NCBI GenBank assembly: GCA_905221605.1
Contig: CAJNDS010001101.1
Coordinates: forward strand, 487,001-551,000
DNA from: Symbiodinium natans
Lineage: Eukaryota; Sar; Dinophyceae; Suessiales; Symbiodiniaceae
Length of the DNA stretch: 64,000 bases
Direction: 5' to 3'
Shown: piece by piece, positions 42,853 to 53,600 of the stretch
How positions within the stretch are numbered: position 1 is the first letter of the stretch
Layout: each line of letters starts with the position of its first letter
The notes under the pieces: generated by a model
The model's input: the letters and a program-made list of their open reading frames with translations, nothing else
Told to the model about the DNA's origin: nothing
Database searches by the model: none
Translations under genes and position numbers: made by a program

Positions 42853-43077
42853 CTGCCTTTTCGCCAAGAAACTTAGGGTACCGGAGGGGGCACGTTCTTA
42901 AAACTCTGCCCGCAAACCCATCCCAGCCTCCATTTCTAAACACCGAAAAAGCTTTTCTCGAGCTTTTCCTGTTGTGGTACCCTATGAACCCTATACATCC
43001 TACAACCTAGGGCCTAGGGCTTCAGGGGTTCAAGGCTGAAGTGCAAATGTCCACATGGTTTGCCGGAGAACAGGGTT

Positions 43078-43116
43078 TAGGGTTTGGGGTTTAGGGTTTA
43101 GGGTTTAGGGTTTAGG
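43078..43116 (-). repeat. Telomere array, TTTAGGG x5
   Basis: Short array with one TTTGGGG unit. Confidence 0.93.
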
Positions 43117-43167
43117 GAAGCACAGAACGATCGTGCTTCCACCCGCGACCGCCCCCACATGTGCATT

Positions 43168-43265
43168 CCTAAGGGCCCATGTACCTATACAGTACATATT
43201 GGGGCCCGTTCGCTATTATGTAGGAACCCAAGTTTGTACTAAATGGGTGCATGGAACCTCAGGGG
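43168..43265. repeat. Foldback element, family 2
   Basis: CTAAGGGCCCATGTACCTAT and right arm GGGTGCATGGAACCTCAGGG. It abuts the coding-like ORF that ends at 43259. Confidence 0.8.
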
Positions 43266-43489
43266 CACGTGTGCGTTGGGCCAGCTATTTTGAAAACCGC
43301 ACTAGCAGTTTGCCGCCACGTTGGGAATCTTACTTGAGAAGCCTCTTTCATGATCAGGTATACAGCTAAGTCCGCCGAGGCCTCGGGCGTTGAAGTTAAA
43401 CGGAGATTGATTGCATCAAAAGAACACGCCAAGAACATAAGGTCATGCAAGTTCTGCTGAAGCCAGCTAGAAACGGTGGAGGTGCACAT
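43259..43489 (-). other. Coding-like ORF (76 aa)
   Basis: Minus-strand frame reads MCTSTVSSWLQQNLHDLMFL and onward through AINLRLTSTPEASADLAVYL to a TGA at the foldback edge. The composition looks like a folded helical protein, and the DNA is repeat-free. No family recognised. May be an exon. Confidence 0.35.
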
Positions 43490-43915
43490 GCACCATCAGG
43501 GTTTAAGGATCTCTCCTTGAAAATGGAGTGGTTCATTAGCAGACGAAACCTTACATGACCGCGTCAACACAGAACTAATGCATCAAAGCAAAGGACACGA
43601 ACTACTAGCAAACACGCTGAGTCAAGGAACGCACTATGCAACACCTGCATCGACAAAAGCCCGTTCTCGCGAAAGGTGCGTCTTTGTCTTCCGAAGACCC
43701 CTAGTGGCTCTTGTCACCAAAAAAGACTGTCACCAAGAAACGGTGGTGAAGCACACACACACACATCTGCACGCGCACCTGCCAACCTGCTTGGCCCTAA
43801 ACGTCAATCAACAACCAAAAAATAAAAAAAAGACATGGCCCACCAACCTGGGCGGAAACGGCCCCCAAGAACGCAAGGGAAAAATTCCTCGCCTGCGGCT
43901 TTTGTAGATAAGGTC
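43490..43915. other. Unique spacer
   Basis: A plus-strand open frame (43578-43907) includes a CACACACACAC tract and a run of AAATAAAAAAAAG. It has no motif and is probably not a gene. Confidence 0.5.
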
Positions 43916-44042
43916 TACCCAAAGGCTCCTATGTAGTACCTTTTTGGGTTAGTTATACTGGTATGTAGTACCTTTTTGGGGTAGTATACTAGAATCCCCT
44001 ATAACTAACCCAAAAAGGAACTACATTGGAGCCTTTGGGTAG
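43916..44042. repeat. Foldback element, family 4, with internal duplication
   Basis: Same arms as 41770-41872. TATGTAGTACCTTTTTGGG is present twice in the left half. Confidence 0.93.
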
Positions 44043-44994
44043 GGTTCACGGTGGGGGCTTCCCAAGTTTCGGCTCGAGGTTTAGGGATCAGAGTTTAGGG
44101 TTTAGGGTTTAGGGTTTAGGGTTCCGGGCGCTGGCAGGATTCGAGATGGCTCGAGCAGGACGCTAGTACTTCGGTTTTCCCAGAGAGCCACATCAGCAAA
44201 GGGCCTTCCCCCGCTAAAGGGGAACACGATGCCCATAAACTCCAAGCCTACGACTCGAGGCCCTTACGAACCAAACTCCTGAGTCACGAGTCCCAAGCCC
44301 CAAGCCCTCAACCCCCACCCCCCCCCACCCCCCGCAACAAACTTAAACCCCCTAGGCCCTAAACGATCCCAAAACATTAAGCCATGAATGCCTAACCCTG
44401 ATTGCACCATCCCTAATCCCTAAAGCCTTTTAACCCTTAAACCCCGAAGCTCCACACTGCCCGTTGTAGATAGCTGCCCATATGGTTTTATGGTATATTC
44501 TTGGGCCGAAAAGGGGTTCCTACATAGGTTTCATGTAGGGTTGAGGGTGTAGGGTTTAGGGTTTGGGGTTTAGGGTTTAGGGTTTGGGGTTTAGTTCCCT
44601 GAAACATCCTGAAACCCCTGATGCTCGCCGGGCAGGGGAAACACTGCAAACCAGGGGTCGAGGAGGGGAACACTCTTACTAGCAATCCCTGGCTAGGGTT
44701 TATAGAGGTTTAGAACTTCAGGGTAGGTTTCGGGTTCAGGGTTGAGGGTATCAGGGTGAACCAAAAAAACAAAAGGGCACCACTCGGCTGCCATGAGACA
44801 GACGTGTGCTAAACCCGCTGCCGAGCCTGAGGAGTTTTCAGCTGCTGAGCAGCCTCGCAAGGCGAAGGGCAAGCAGGGCTTGGGGTTTAGGGTTTAGTGT
44901 TTAGGGTTTAGGGTTTAGGGTTTAGGGTTTAGGGTTTAGGGAGGTTGCAGCAGCAAACGTCATGACTCTCCCGTCCACCTCGTGAGTCGACCCT
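44043..44994. other. Spacer with telomere arrays
   Basis: TTTAGGG x4 at 44094-44122, mixed TTTAGGG/TTTGGGG at 44545-44590, and TTTAGGG x8 at 44886-44941. The rest is unique. No gene. Confidence 0.65.
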
Positions 44995-45205
44995 CGTGGA
45001 CCATCATCGTCATCGTCACCATCGTCATCGAAATCGCCATTCTTTCCGTCATCCTCAGCACCAACATCATCACAACATATCACTAGCAGATTCGTCTTCA
45101 CCCACTACAATCACCATCCCCATCTGCACCAGACCACCGTCGTCGTCACCATCGTCACTACCGCCGCCTCAACAACATCATCCTGGGGACACCACCCCCC
45201 CCCCC
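44995..45205. repeat. CAT/CAC triplet-rich tract
   Basis: Imperfect (CATCGT)n and (CACCAT)n give a His/Ser-rich open frame on plus and Asp-rich readings on minus. Low complexity, so coding status is undecided. Confidence 0.6.
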
Positions 45206-45230
45206 CCCTAGTTGTACTGGCTGTCACCCT

Positions 45231-45473
45231 AAACCGTAAACCCTAAACCCTAAACCCTAAACCCTAAACCCTAAACCCTAAACCCTAAAGGCAAGTCACA
45301 GCTGCAACAAACCGGACTACACTTCCAGCAGCTGCCCCCAACATCTCCTTTAGATCTGTAGGTAAAAACACTGTACTTCAGGGGGAATAGGAGGGACCCC
45401 TAAACCCTAAACCCTAAACCCTAAACCCTAAACCCTAAACCCTAAACCCTAAACCCTAAACCCTAAACCCTTA
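45231..45473 (+). repeat. Two telomere arrays, CCCTAAA x8 and x11
   Basis: 45231-45289 and 45400-45473, same orientation, separated by 110 unique bases. Confidence 0.96.
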
Positions 45474-45704
45474 ATCTTATTCCCTTTTGTAACACCTGTA
45501 TATACCTCATGTACTCCCTATATACCTAAGTAGCCCCTAAATAGCCCCTAAAGAAGCCCTCAGGTCCCTTTTTAGGGTTCCTCCTTTAGCCCCTTGATGT
45601 ACACCTTCAGCCATATATGTATATGTGATCCGGATGCTGCGGCCGGCCCTCCCCCTCCCCCCCCATGGTCCCCCCCCCCCCCCCCCCCACTCTGTGGTGT
45701 GGTC

Positions 45705-45780
45705 GTGGGTTGGTTTTAGGGTTTTTAGGGTTTTAGGGTTTTAGGGTTCAGGGTTTTAGGGTTTAGGGTTTAGGGGTTCG
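45705..45780 (-). repeat. TTTTAGGG variant array
   Basis: Eight-base units GGGTTTTA mixed with TTTAGGG. It follows a C run (45670-45688). Confidence 0.9.
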
Positions 45781-45787
45781 GGGTTCC

Positions 45788-45924
45788 GGTTCATAGGGTT
45801 CATAGGGTTCATAGGGTTCATAGGGTTCATAGGGTTCATAGGGTTCATAGGGTTCATAGGGTTCATAGGGTTCATAGGGTTCATAGGGTGCATAGGGTTC
45901 ATAGGGTTCATAGGGTTCATAGGC
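45788..45924. repeat. 9-bp satellite GTTCATAGG x15
   Basis: Nearly perfect. One unit reads GTGCATAGG. Grew next to a GGGTTC-type telomere variant. Confidence 0.97.
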
Positions 45925-45983
45925 TATTGTTATTGGGGGTGGGCGAACCGAGAACCGGGATTATATAAATAAACAGATATATA

Positions 45984-46027
45984 CATAGACATAGACATAG
46001 ACATAGACATAGACATAGACATAGACA
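45984..46027. repeat. Hexamer microsatellite CATAGA x7
   Basis: Perfect (CATAGA)n. Confidence 0.97.
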
Positions 46028-46250
46028 TATACATATATACTGTTGAAACTTCGAACCGTGCACTTTCAACCCTGAACTCGAAGCCCTTGACCACCCCTGT
46101 GCGGCGGGCCTGGATCACGGACGTGATGCCCTTACCCCCAAGGACGGGTGGCACCACGACTCCTCAGGGGCGTAGGTATCGTTCGAAGTCTTGGGGCTCT
46201 AACTTCAGGGATTTCGAAGCCCTAAATGCCCTAAATGCCCTAAACCTCTC

Positions 46251-46400
46251 AGGGTAGTTCCATGGTCCCTTGGCATGGGCTCTTAAACGGGGCCTTCTAT
46301 ATGTGTGTCTATATATATATGTGTATACACATATACATCCCTTATACACCCTATACCCGTTAAAGGAGGTAAGGGACCATAGGGGCCCATATAACTACCC
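46251..46400. repeat. Foldback element, family 5
   Basis: GGGTAGTTCCATGGTCCCTT is mirrored by AAGGGACCATAGGGGCCCAT-ATAACTACCC. The loop is a (TA/TG) palindrome. Confidence 0.88.
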
Positions 46401-46626
46401 TTAGAAAACCCGGATCCCTTAAACCCTAAACCCCACCCATATCACTTTGTGCCCCAAAAACACCCGACACGTGGGCTTTACAGGGTCGTTTCGAGGTCTA
46501 CATACTTCTGCATACCACAGGGTCGATAGGGTTTAGTGTCTAAACCCTAAACCCTATAAACCCTAAACCCTAAACCCCAAACCCGAATCCCACTTTGTGT
46601 ATAATGATTGGGAAGAGAGCACCCCA

Positions 46627-46725
46627 ATGCCATCAACTGAGGGCCGGGCCATCGTTCTGGACGTACTTTGTCGCGCGCTGCAACAGCCGATCTGGCACAA
46701 ACGCTTTAGGGTTTATAGGGTTTAG
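46627..46725 (+). other. Small exon-like ORF (32 aa)
   Basis: ATG to TAG; reads MPSTEGRAIVLDVLCRALQQ then PIWHKRF, after which it enters TTTAGGG repeats, so the last codons are repeat. Unknown product. Confidence 0.35.
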
Positions 46726-46796
46726 GGTTTAGGGTTTAGGGTTTAGGGTTTAGGGTTTAGGGTTTAGGGTTTAGGGTTTAGGGTTTAGGGTTTAGG
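46707..46796 (-). repeat. Telomere array, TTTAGGG x12
   Basis: Begins with GTTTATAGGG, then perfect units. Adjoins a family 3 foldback (about 46806-46987). Confidence 0.96.
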
Positions 46797-46805
46797 GGTG
46801 ACATC

Positions 46806-47496
46806 CAAAGAGCCTAATACCCTTATAAGTAAGGAATATGGGTGGTTGTCAAAATTATCATCCCTTTTGCGGGTACCCAAAATCTTCGGTGCCGTAGTAG
46901 AGTAGGGATCCAAAAAGGGACCATAAGTTTGACAACCACCCAAATACCTGAAGCCATAAGGGATCCCTAATCTCATCTAAGGTAGGGTCCTAGACCAAGC
47001 TCTGGGTCCGTTTAGGTTTGGGGTTGAGGAGGGATTCTTTGGGCCTTTCTACTACTTGCTTAAGAAGAACCTTCTATAAGGGCAATATAGGAATGATCAT
47101 GATATATATATATATATATATAGACATATATATATATATATATATACATATATATTGTGTTCTAGCTGATTGGGGGTGCGGGGTAAGCAAGTAGTAGATA
47201 CCCGTTTAAGTACGGACTATGCCTTAAGCCATACAAGGGAGTGCATCCCTCATTCAGGGGCATTGGGTTCTCTAGACACACTCTGGTAATATTATGGTAT
47301 ACGGGGGGTATTTCATACTAGGGGGTAGGTTTAATATTAGGGGGAAGGGATTAAGGTTTAGGGTTTCCTCCCACCAAAACCTTGGCTGCACTCAGGAGGG
47401 TAGTTATAAATTATTTTTTTAGCTGCCTTACTAAGAAACCCAATAGACCCAAAAAGGCTAAGGATCTAAAGTTACAGTAAAGCACCACAAAGAAAA
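46806..47496. other. Foldback relics and (TA)n
   Basis: CAAAGAGCCTAATACCC (46806) with inner inverted TGGGTGGTTGTCAAA/TTTGACAACCACCCA (46837 and 46929) forms a larger palindrome. (TA)n tracts at 47101-47156 sit inside another palindrome with ACTACTTGCT/AGCAAGTAGT arms (47050 and 47186). The 47375-47490 segment repeats 36140-36235. Confidence 0.7.
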
Positions 47497-47594
47497 CGAG
47501 CCCCATACCCGCTCGCACGGCCGCGAAAGCCGTGCGGCGCAGCGGTCAAAAACCCTTCGCGCGCAGCTCCCTGGAGACTCGCAGCCGCAGCGCT
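47497..47594 (-). other. Exon-like block
   Basis: Reads SAAAASLQGAAREGFLTAAP then HGFRGRASGYGA on the minus strand, bounded by a telomere array at 47596. The Ala-rich reading may partly reflect GC content. Unknown product. Confidence 0.25.
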
Positions 47595-47595
47595 T

Positions 47596-48273
47596 TTAGG
47601 GTTTAGGGTTTAGGGTTTAGGGTTTCGGGTTTAGGGTTTACCCGCCTGAACCCCCACTGCAGAGTCGATTTAGGCCATAGTGAGGAGTACGAATGTTGCA
47701 GCGGAGACTCCAGAATCGTTAACGGGAGCCCCCGAAGGCCCCCCAAAAAGGGATTGATATAGGCCAACTACTATGGGCATTTCCCAAACTTGGGTGAGGT
47801 AACCCTAAGCTCTATACACCCCAAACCCCGAAACCCTAAACCCTAAACCTAGGCACGATAATCCTTTTCACAGGAACCTTCTGAACCCCAAGCCCTAAAC
47901 CCCAAGCCCTAAACCCTAAACCCTAAACCCTAAACCCTAAACCCCAAGCCAAGGCCTAAACCCTCTTTTCGGAAACCCCCTTCTCGCTCTCGGGCTGAGA
48001 CCCAGCCGAGGATCCTCTTTGCCCGCTTTTGGCCTGAGCGTCAGAGGCTGCGTTTTAGGGTTTAGGGTTGGGGTTTAGGGTTTCAGGGTTTAGGGCTTAC
48101 CCTATGCCCATACCCTACGACCCCTGAACCCTACAACCCCTGAGCCCTTAAACCCCCCAAGCCTCGCGCCCTCACACGGTTCTCAAACGTAAACCGGAAT
48201 GAGCCCTCAAGAAAACCCTAGCAAACCCTAACCAAACTTGAGTGAAACCAGACCTCCCGGTCATGCCTATGCC
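47596..48273. other. Telomere-rich spacer
   Basis: TTTAGGG x6 at 47596-47638, CCCTAAA pieces at 47830-47850 and 47905-47945, and TTTAGGG pieces at 48055-48090. No gene. Confidence 0.65.
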
Positions 48274-48406
48274 TTTAGGGTTTAGGGTTTAGGGTTTAGG
48301 GTTTAGGGTTTAGGGTTTAGGGTTTAGGGTTTAGGGTTTAGGGTTCAGGGTTTAGGGTTTAGGGTTTAGGGTTTAGGGTTTAGGGTTTAGGGTTTAGGGT
48401 TTAGGG
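48274..48406 (-). repeat. Telomere array, TTTAGGG x19
   Basis: The longest array in the window, with one TTCAGGG. It borders the LINE arm. Confidence 0.97.
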
Positions 48407-48578
48407 CTCTGCTACGATCGAATTGCGGAAGAAGCGTTTTGATGATGTCGCTTGTGTGCTTGAACAGGTTGTTTGCAAACTGTCTTGATGATTTCTTTCC
48501 CTAAGCCCTAAACCCCAAACCCCAAACCCTATTTGTAGGCCAGTAGACTTCTGGATTGTTTCACCAAAGACATGGTCC

Positions 48579-48950
48579 GGCACGCTTGTCCATTTTCGCC
48601 ATTTCGACCGCAGCGGTTTGTAACACACTAGCGCTAAGACATGACAAGTTGTCACGGCCACTCTGTGGTGGCAGCCAAAGGCTCACATAGGCTGTGCCGC
48701 CGGACCCGTAGGCCTACAACGACGGCTGGGAACTACAAGCGGAGAGCACTATAGCACAGCTGTACAAATGCCACTAGGGGTGAAGATTGTGACACATCGG
48801 CTTGCCCTCTCTCAGCAACTGAAAAGTCATCCCAAGAAATTGAAAGTGCATGGCCACGGAGAAAACCATAGATGCAGAACATACCCCATTGTCATCTCTG
48901 GGCATGCATGCCCCTGCATCGTTGTCATCTCTGACTGATGATGCCACCCC
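48579..48950 (-). promoter_or_regulatory. 3' UTR of LINE B with motifs shared with LINE A
   Basis: CTTGTAGTTCCCAGC (minus; 48739-48725) and GGACAAGCGTGCC (48591-48579) occur in the same order in element A (58558-58543 and 58313-58301). The second is preceded in both by an A-rich GAAAA. Conserved 3' UTR words are what a LINE reverse transcriptase would recognise. Confidence 0.55.
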
Positions 48951-50668
48951 TCACGATCGATGCCTGCACAGAGCCACATACCAGTTTTCCCGCACATGTG
49001 AATCATCAGTGCGAACAGAAATGGCCTGTGCATCATCGTTTGTCAACCACCCATGTTCATACCTGGAGTTTGAGAGCAAGAGCGCACGATAGTGACCCTG
49101 TGTTACCGTCTGGCCTTCATGAAGTATGAAAGCCCCGATGTCATACTGTCTCCAGGTAACCTCACAAGTTTGGGGGTTGTCGAAGAAGGGTAGGGCAATA
49201 CTGTGATCCGCGGGGATTGCGATGGGGTTCGATTCTTAGTCCATCTCCGGCCAGCCTTTCGGAATCTGGGGATCTGAAGAATCTTCCACTCCGTCACCTC
49301 ACAAAAAGCATGTATTTTAGCTTGTCCATGCCATGCCTGTACGATGCTCTGAAGAGTGGCGGTGGGCAAAAGGTTACCTCCCCCTAGATAAACCACACCT
49401 ACTTTGCGACCAGAGTCCTCGCATTGTGCTCTGCCATCGATCACCACTCTGGCTTCCCAATCCCCTTTACAGGGAATCCATGGCCATTTGTTAACAGCAA
49501 ACTCAATGAATTCAGCCACATCATGCTGTTGATTTAATCGAGCCCATCCTAAGAGGTTCCACCTAAGTTGTGGGATGGGGTACCAGCGGCCTGCCTGAAT
49601 GCTTTGCTTCCATTCGTCAGGAATCTGCATAACCAGATCACTCTTCGCTGCCTGCCATAAAGTAGCAAGGATTGTGGAGTTGATATAGCAAGTATTGGAT
49701 GTGTTGCTCAACTCTGCCCTCAGAATCGATTCAGCAAACTGCCTGCCGCTCCCGTGTGTAGGTCCCTCATCATCTTCTCGAGGGCCACGATGGGACCGTG
49801 TCGCTTGAGTGTCTCGGTTCGTAGCTGACTTCCAATAAGCTGCCAAGCTGCGTTGCCCACCAGTGTCTTCAGATTTCGATACAGGCTTGTCGGCTTCCTC
49901 CCCTCTGAGCGACACTTCCAGCAGAAAGGTGGCCTGACCCTCCTGTTGTGGCTCCTTCTTCATCGATCTGGCCGCGCAGAACTTGATGATGAAGTGGGGT
50001 TGCAGCATGTGCTGTATCTCCGTGATCAACTGCTGGGCTTCTTCGATCGACAGCGGTGGGATTTGCTCGTTGACCTGGAGGGCCTCCTTCACCGGGTCCC
50101 ACTTCTGGTACACGAAGCCTTGTCCCTCCTTCAGCCATCCCAGACTTTGGGCCTGCTTGAGTGACTCCTCGCTGGTTTGAAGCTTCCGAATTCTTGCGGC
50201 CAGCTCGGAGACAATGGCCTGGAGCATCACCGTGCGTAGCGATCCCGGGACCGAAGTCGGATCTTGTTCGCGTAGCTGATGCCATTCCTGGTTGACCTTC
50301 CACAAATGGGTGAGCAACCCTCCTGGCCCCGACTGAGTCATGTGTAGACAGAAGCCCCTGTCCAGTCGCGATAAGGCTAGGGCATCCTCGTGGCGGACTG
50401 CAATTGTCCCCAGGAGGTCCAACATCTTGTTGATCTTCTCCTCGCCTCGATTGCCCTTGTTCCCGCCTCCCCTTCCTGCTCGTCTTGGCATCTTCGAGCG
50501 CTGTTGTGGGGTCGGCTGGTTCTGCATCTGTCGGCGCATGCTGCCCGCATTCGGTTGCAGGCCCGGCTGAGTGTTGGGACCTCCGACTTGCTGCTCCGCA
50601 CTCAGGCTGGGAAGGAGGTGGTTGAAGAACGTCGTCGTCTGGTGCTGCGAGTCCATGTTGTTGCTCAT
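48951..50668 (-). CDS. LINE B ORF3: helical domain plus USP (C19) deubiquitinase, frameshifted
   Basis: ATG at 50668 overlaps ORF2 in the +1 frame; the first frame ends at 49103 (521 aa). Residues about 55-85 are basic/Gly-rich. About 85-270 is a helical domain with RHEDALALSRLDR and YQKWDPVKEAL, matched in element A. From about 318 comes a ubiquitin-specific protease: Cys box SNTSNTCYINST (canonical NxGNTCYMNS) and QQHDVAEF (canonical QQDAxEF). The His box is not in this frame. It lies in the -1 frame, open from just after a TAA near 49236 to TGA 48951-48953: GAFILHEGQTVTQGHYRALL and WLTNDDAQA, with the His and Asp of the triad. So one base was probably lost in the run near 49225. USPs remove ubiquitin from proteins; a retroelement copy might protect its products or alter histone ubiquitination. 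Confidence 0.82.
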
Positions 50669-53600
50669 GCAACAGGCCGAGAATGGCAGACTGAAAGATT
50701 ATGTTACACTGCTTAAAGTGCCTGCTGTAGGAAGGTCTGGTGCAGTAAGGACACGTCCCATCTCTTATCAACCTATGCTTGAAGGCGGCACAACGGATTT
50801 CAAACCGATCAGCAACATACTCCCAGTCTGATTTGTGGGTTTGCTTAAGGTGGCGCTTGAGGGCAGTCGGGTCTTTAATCCACCTGGCACACAAGCAGCA
50901 ATGTTGCTTGAGCTGCTCTGCAAATTGCGATGACACTACGGCTTCCCAAGATTCTGCCATAATGATACGCGCAACCTCTGGATTTGCACGTAGTGATACA
51001 TCCTCATTCACCGGTGGTTCTCCATCTGGCTGCTGTAGGCCTTCTTCTGGCTCTTTTGTCATAAAGCAGCTGCTCTGCTCGACATGTTTCTGCAGGGCCG
51101 TCCAGCTTTGGAACTTGTGCTTGCATCCTCTGCATTGCGGCAAACCTCCAATGGCATGTCTGGCTGCATCAAATGTAACGTCTCTCGTCACTTTGATACC
51201 ATGCACTCTGGCGCGATGCTGACGCATTGTTTTGAGGCTGGAGAAATATGTGCCGCATTCCGGACATGCTACTTGCTCCAGTGCCCCCATCTCTACTCTG
51301 TGTAGCTGACTGTCTTCAGGAGGTACGTCAAACTCGGCGATAACCTGGCGCAGCTGTTCAACGGCCAGCGGATGGCCACGAATATCACTCGGATGGGTGT
51401 TTGCCAGGAGCTCCAGTTCCTGCAGCTTTTTCTTTGCCTGCTGGTGAAGCTGTTCCACGACTGGAGTCATGTCGAACATTTGCCTGATTTCCGCATTGGA
51501 CACGAAGGTGAGATGCGCAGGCTTTCCTGAGATGGCTCGAACCTGTCGTGCCGCCATTGCACGAATCCGCGCCACACCCTTTGGCCGGATGCCAGTCGCG
51601 GTTAGTCCGTACGATGCGGAGGACCACACCCCAGCTTGCCAGATTCGGAAGCGTAGCTTTTTCGAGATAATGCGCTTGGCATGCAGCGTCTTACGTAAGG
51701 CAGCATATTGTCCGCGGGCTTTTTGCAACCTGTGCTCAAGAGATCTCATCGCCGAATCTCGATATGCCAGAATGGTGCCCAAGTACTCGTGCGCCGATTT
51801 GACCTGTACCAGGAAATCCTCACCATTCTGGACGTACTGCATGTATTTGATTTGCTGTTTCCAGACCAGTTTAGTCTTCAGGATTTTCTTCGCCTCGTTC
51901 CCTTGGATATTGTACAAGACGACGGTTTTCTTGGCGCTCAGCTTCATGCCATAGGAGTTGAAGACGTCGATCACGGTCTGGATTCCTGCCAAGGACTTCG
52001 TAAGTACTTCCGGAGATGTTATCAACCAGCTGGCCAGAGCATCGTCTGCATAGAAAGTAAAACCCTCCGTCAGCCATTCCGAAGTGAGGCGTTGCTGCAG
52101 TTCGTCCATAATGGCAATCGTGAAGGCCACGAAGAGGAATGGCGCGACCTTACAGCCCTGTTTTATGCCGCAACTTGACTCAATGGATCCTTCGCAGACC
52201 CCCACCGCCATTCTATACCGAGCCCCATGATGGAAGCCCATCAGTAGTTGAACGAGATCTTCATCCACTCCTAGTCTTCGCAGACTATGGACTAGGTATG
52301 GGCGAGGGACGGCATCGAAAGCTCCTTCAAGGTCGAGCGAGAAGGTGATTCCTCCGACGCACTGGTGTTGTTTCGCTCCCGCGTGTAGGTCATAAATTGA
52401 CTTACGTTGCGCCGTCACCAGCTGTTGGGCCTTGCGAATATGCCCATGTGCGCGGAGGAGGGCGTCCAAAGTAGAGCGCCCTGTCGTGTAGGCATATTGA
52501 GGTCGGCTTATTAGCGCTTGCTCCAGCAGTGGTCGTAGTCGTGTTCGTAGTATTGTGCAAAGGACCTTTCCAACTGGATGAAGTAGCCCGATGGGCCTGA
52601 GCCCATCTGGCCTGGAGGAGGGCTTGTTCGGTTTGGCCAGCCACGCCAGTTGTGTGTCTTTGAGGCTCGCCGGTACCAGGCCTTTAGTGCCTGCGGCCCA
52701 TTGCACCTTGAGCGCTTGCGCCATTCTGGGGGCCACCGTAGTACTGCATAGCCGCCAGAGCGCCGAGGGTGCACAGCCTTTCGGCACTGCTCTGCGGTAC
52801 GGCAGGGCTCCCATGGCCTTTTCCAGTTCCTGTACCGAGACCGCCATTGTCTCCTGCAGGATGTGGTTGGGCACGTAGTCCGGCCAGCAGCCAAATTTGT
52901 TCCTAGAGAACTTGAGCAGTTCTTCAAGCTGTTCTTGTGAGCCCAACATTTCTCCAGCTTCCCCCCGCAGGCAGAATCTGGATCTCGGCTTCCAAGGTGC
53001 CAGCTTCTTCGTTGCCTCCCAGACCAGGCGTGTATCTCCGGACTTCGCCGCTGCTTCCATGTCTTGCATGACCCTCTCCGCCATTTCCTTCTTGACTGTC
53101 TTGGCTGCCTTCTTGAGCTGTCGTGAGAGTTTGGCAAATTTGACCGAGGCAGCCCAGGCTTGCGGAATGGAGCGGCCGGTATTGATGCGCCATCGTCTCA
53201 TCGTTCTGTACGCCTGCCACATTTCTTTGGCCGCCACCCGAAATTTCGGTTGGACACATACTCTGTTGTCGGGTTTATCTCGAGGTGGAAAAATGGACGC
53301 CGCCGATGTGTTCAGAATGTGTTCGATGTTCTCGATTTCCGTCTGCAGGTCCGTGGATTCCGGGGTCATCTCAAGACCAGCGCAGATATCCTGCCGTAAT
53401 TGTTTGGCCTCGGCCGTGTTCTTGGCAATCGCCGTCTGCAGCATAGGAATGTCCATTGCATGTGACTGTCGCTTAGCCCTTTGTTGCTGCCAGGGTTGTG
53501 TTGCATACACAAAGCCGAATACAGGCGCATGACGGTTGGTTTTCCAAGCACCCAGCTCACAGAGGGGATCTGGACCGCTGTATTTCGCTTTGCCCTTGGC

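Noticed and set aside
44995-45211. A His/Ser-rich gene on plus
   Set aside because: Reading comes from CAT/CAC triplet low complexity and other frames are equally open, so coding cannot be claimed.
12644-48406. The region being the actual chromosome end
   Set aside because: Arrays occur in both orientations, are short, and are flanked on both sides by retroelements, so it is interstitial or subtelomeric, not a terminal tract.
49869-50640. C-terminal 250 residues of LINE B ORF2 as a real domain
   Set aside because: Gly/Pro/Arg/Ser-rich reading that coincides with the ORF3 helical domain in another frame, so an overlapping shadow.
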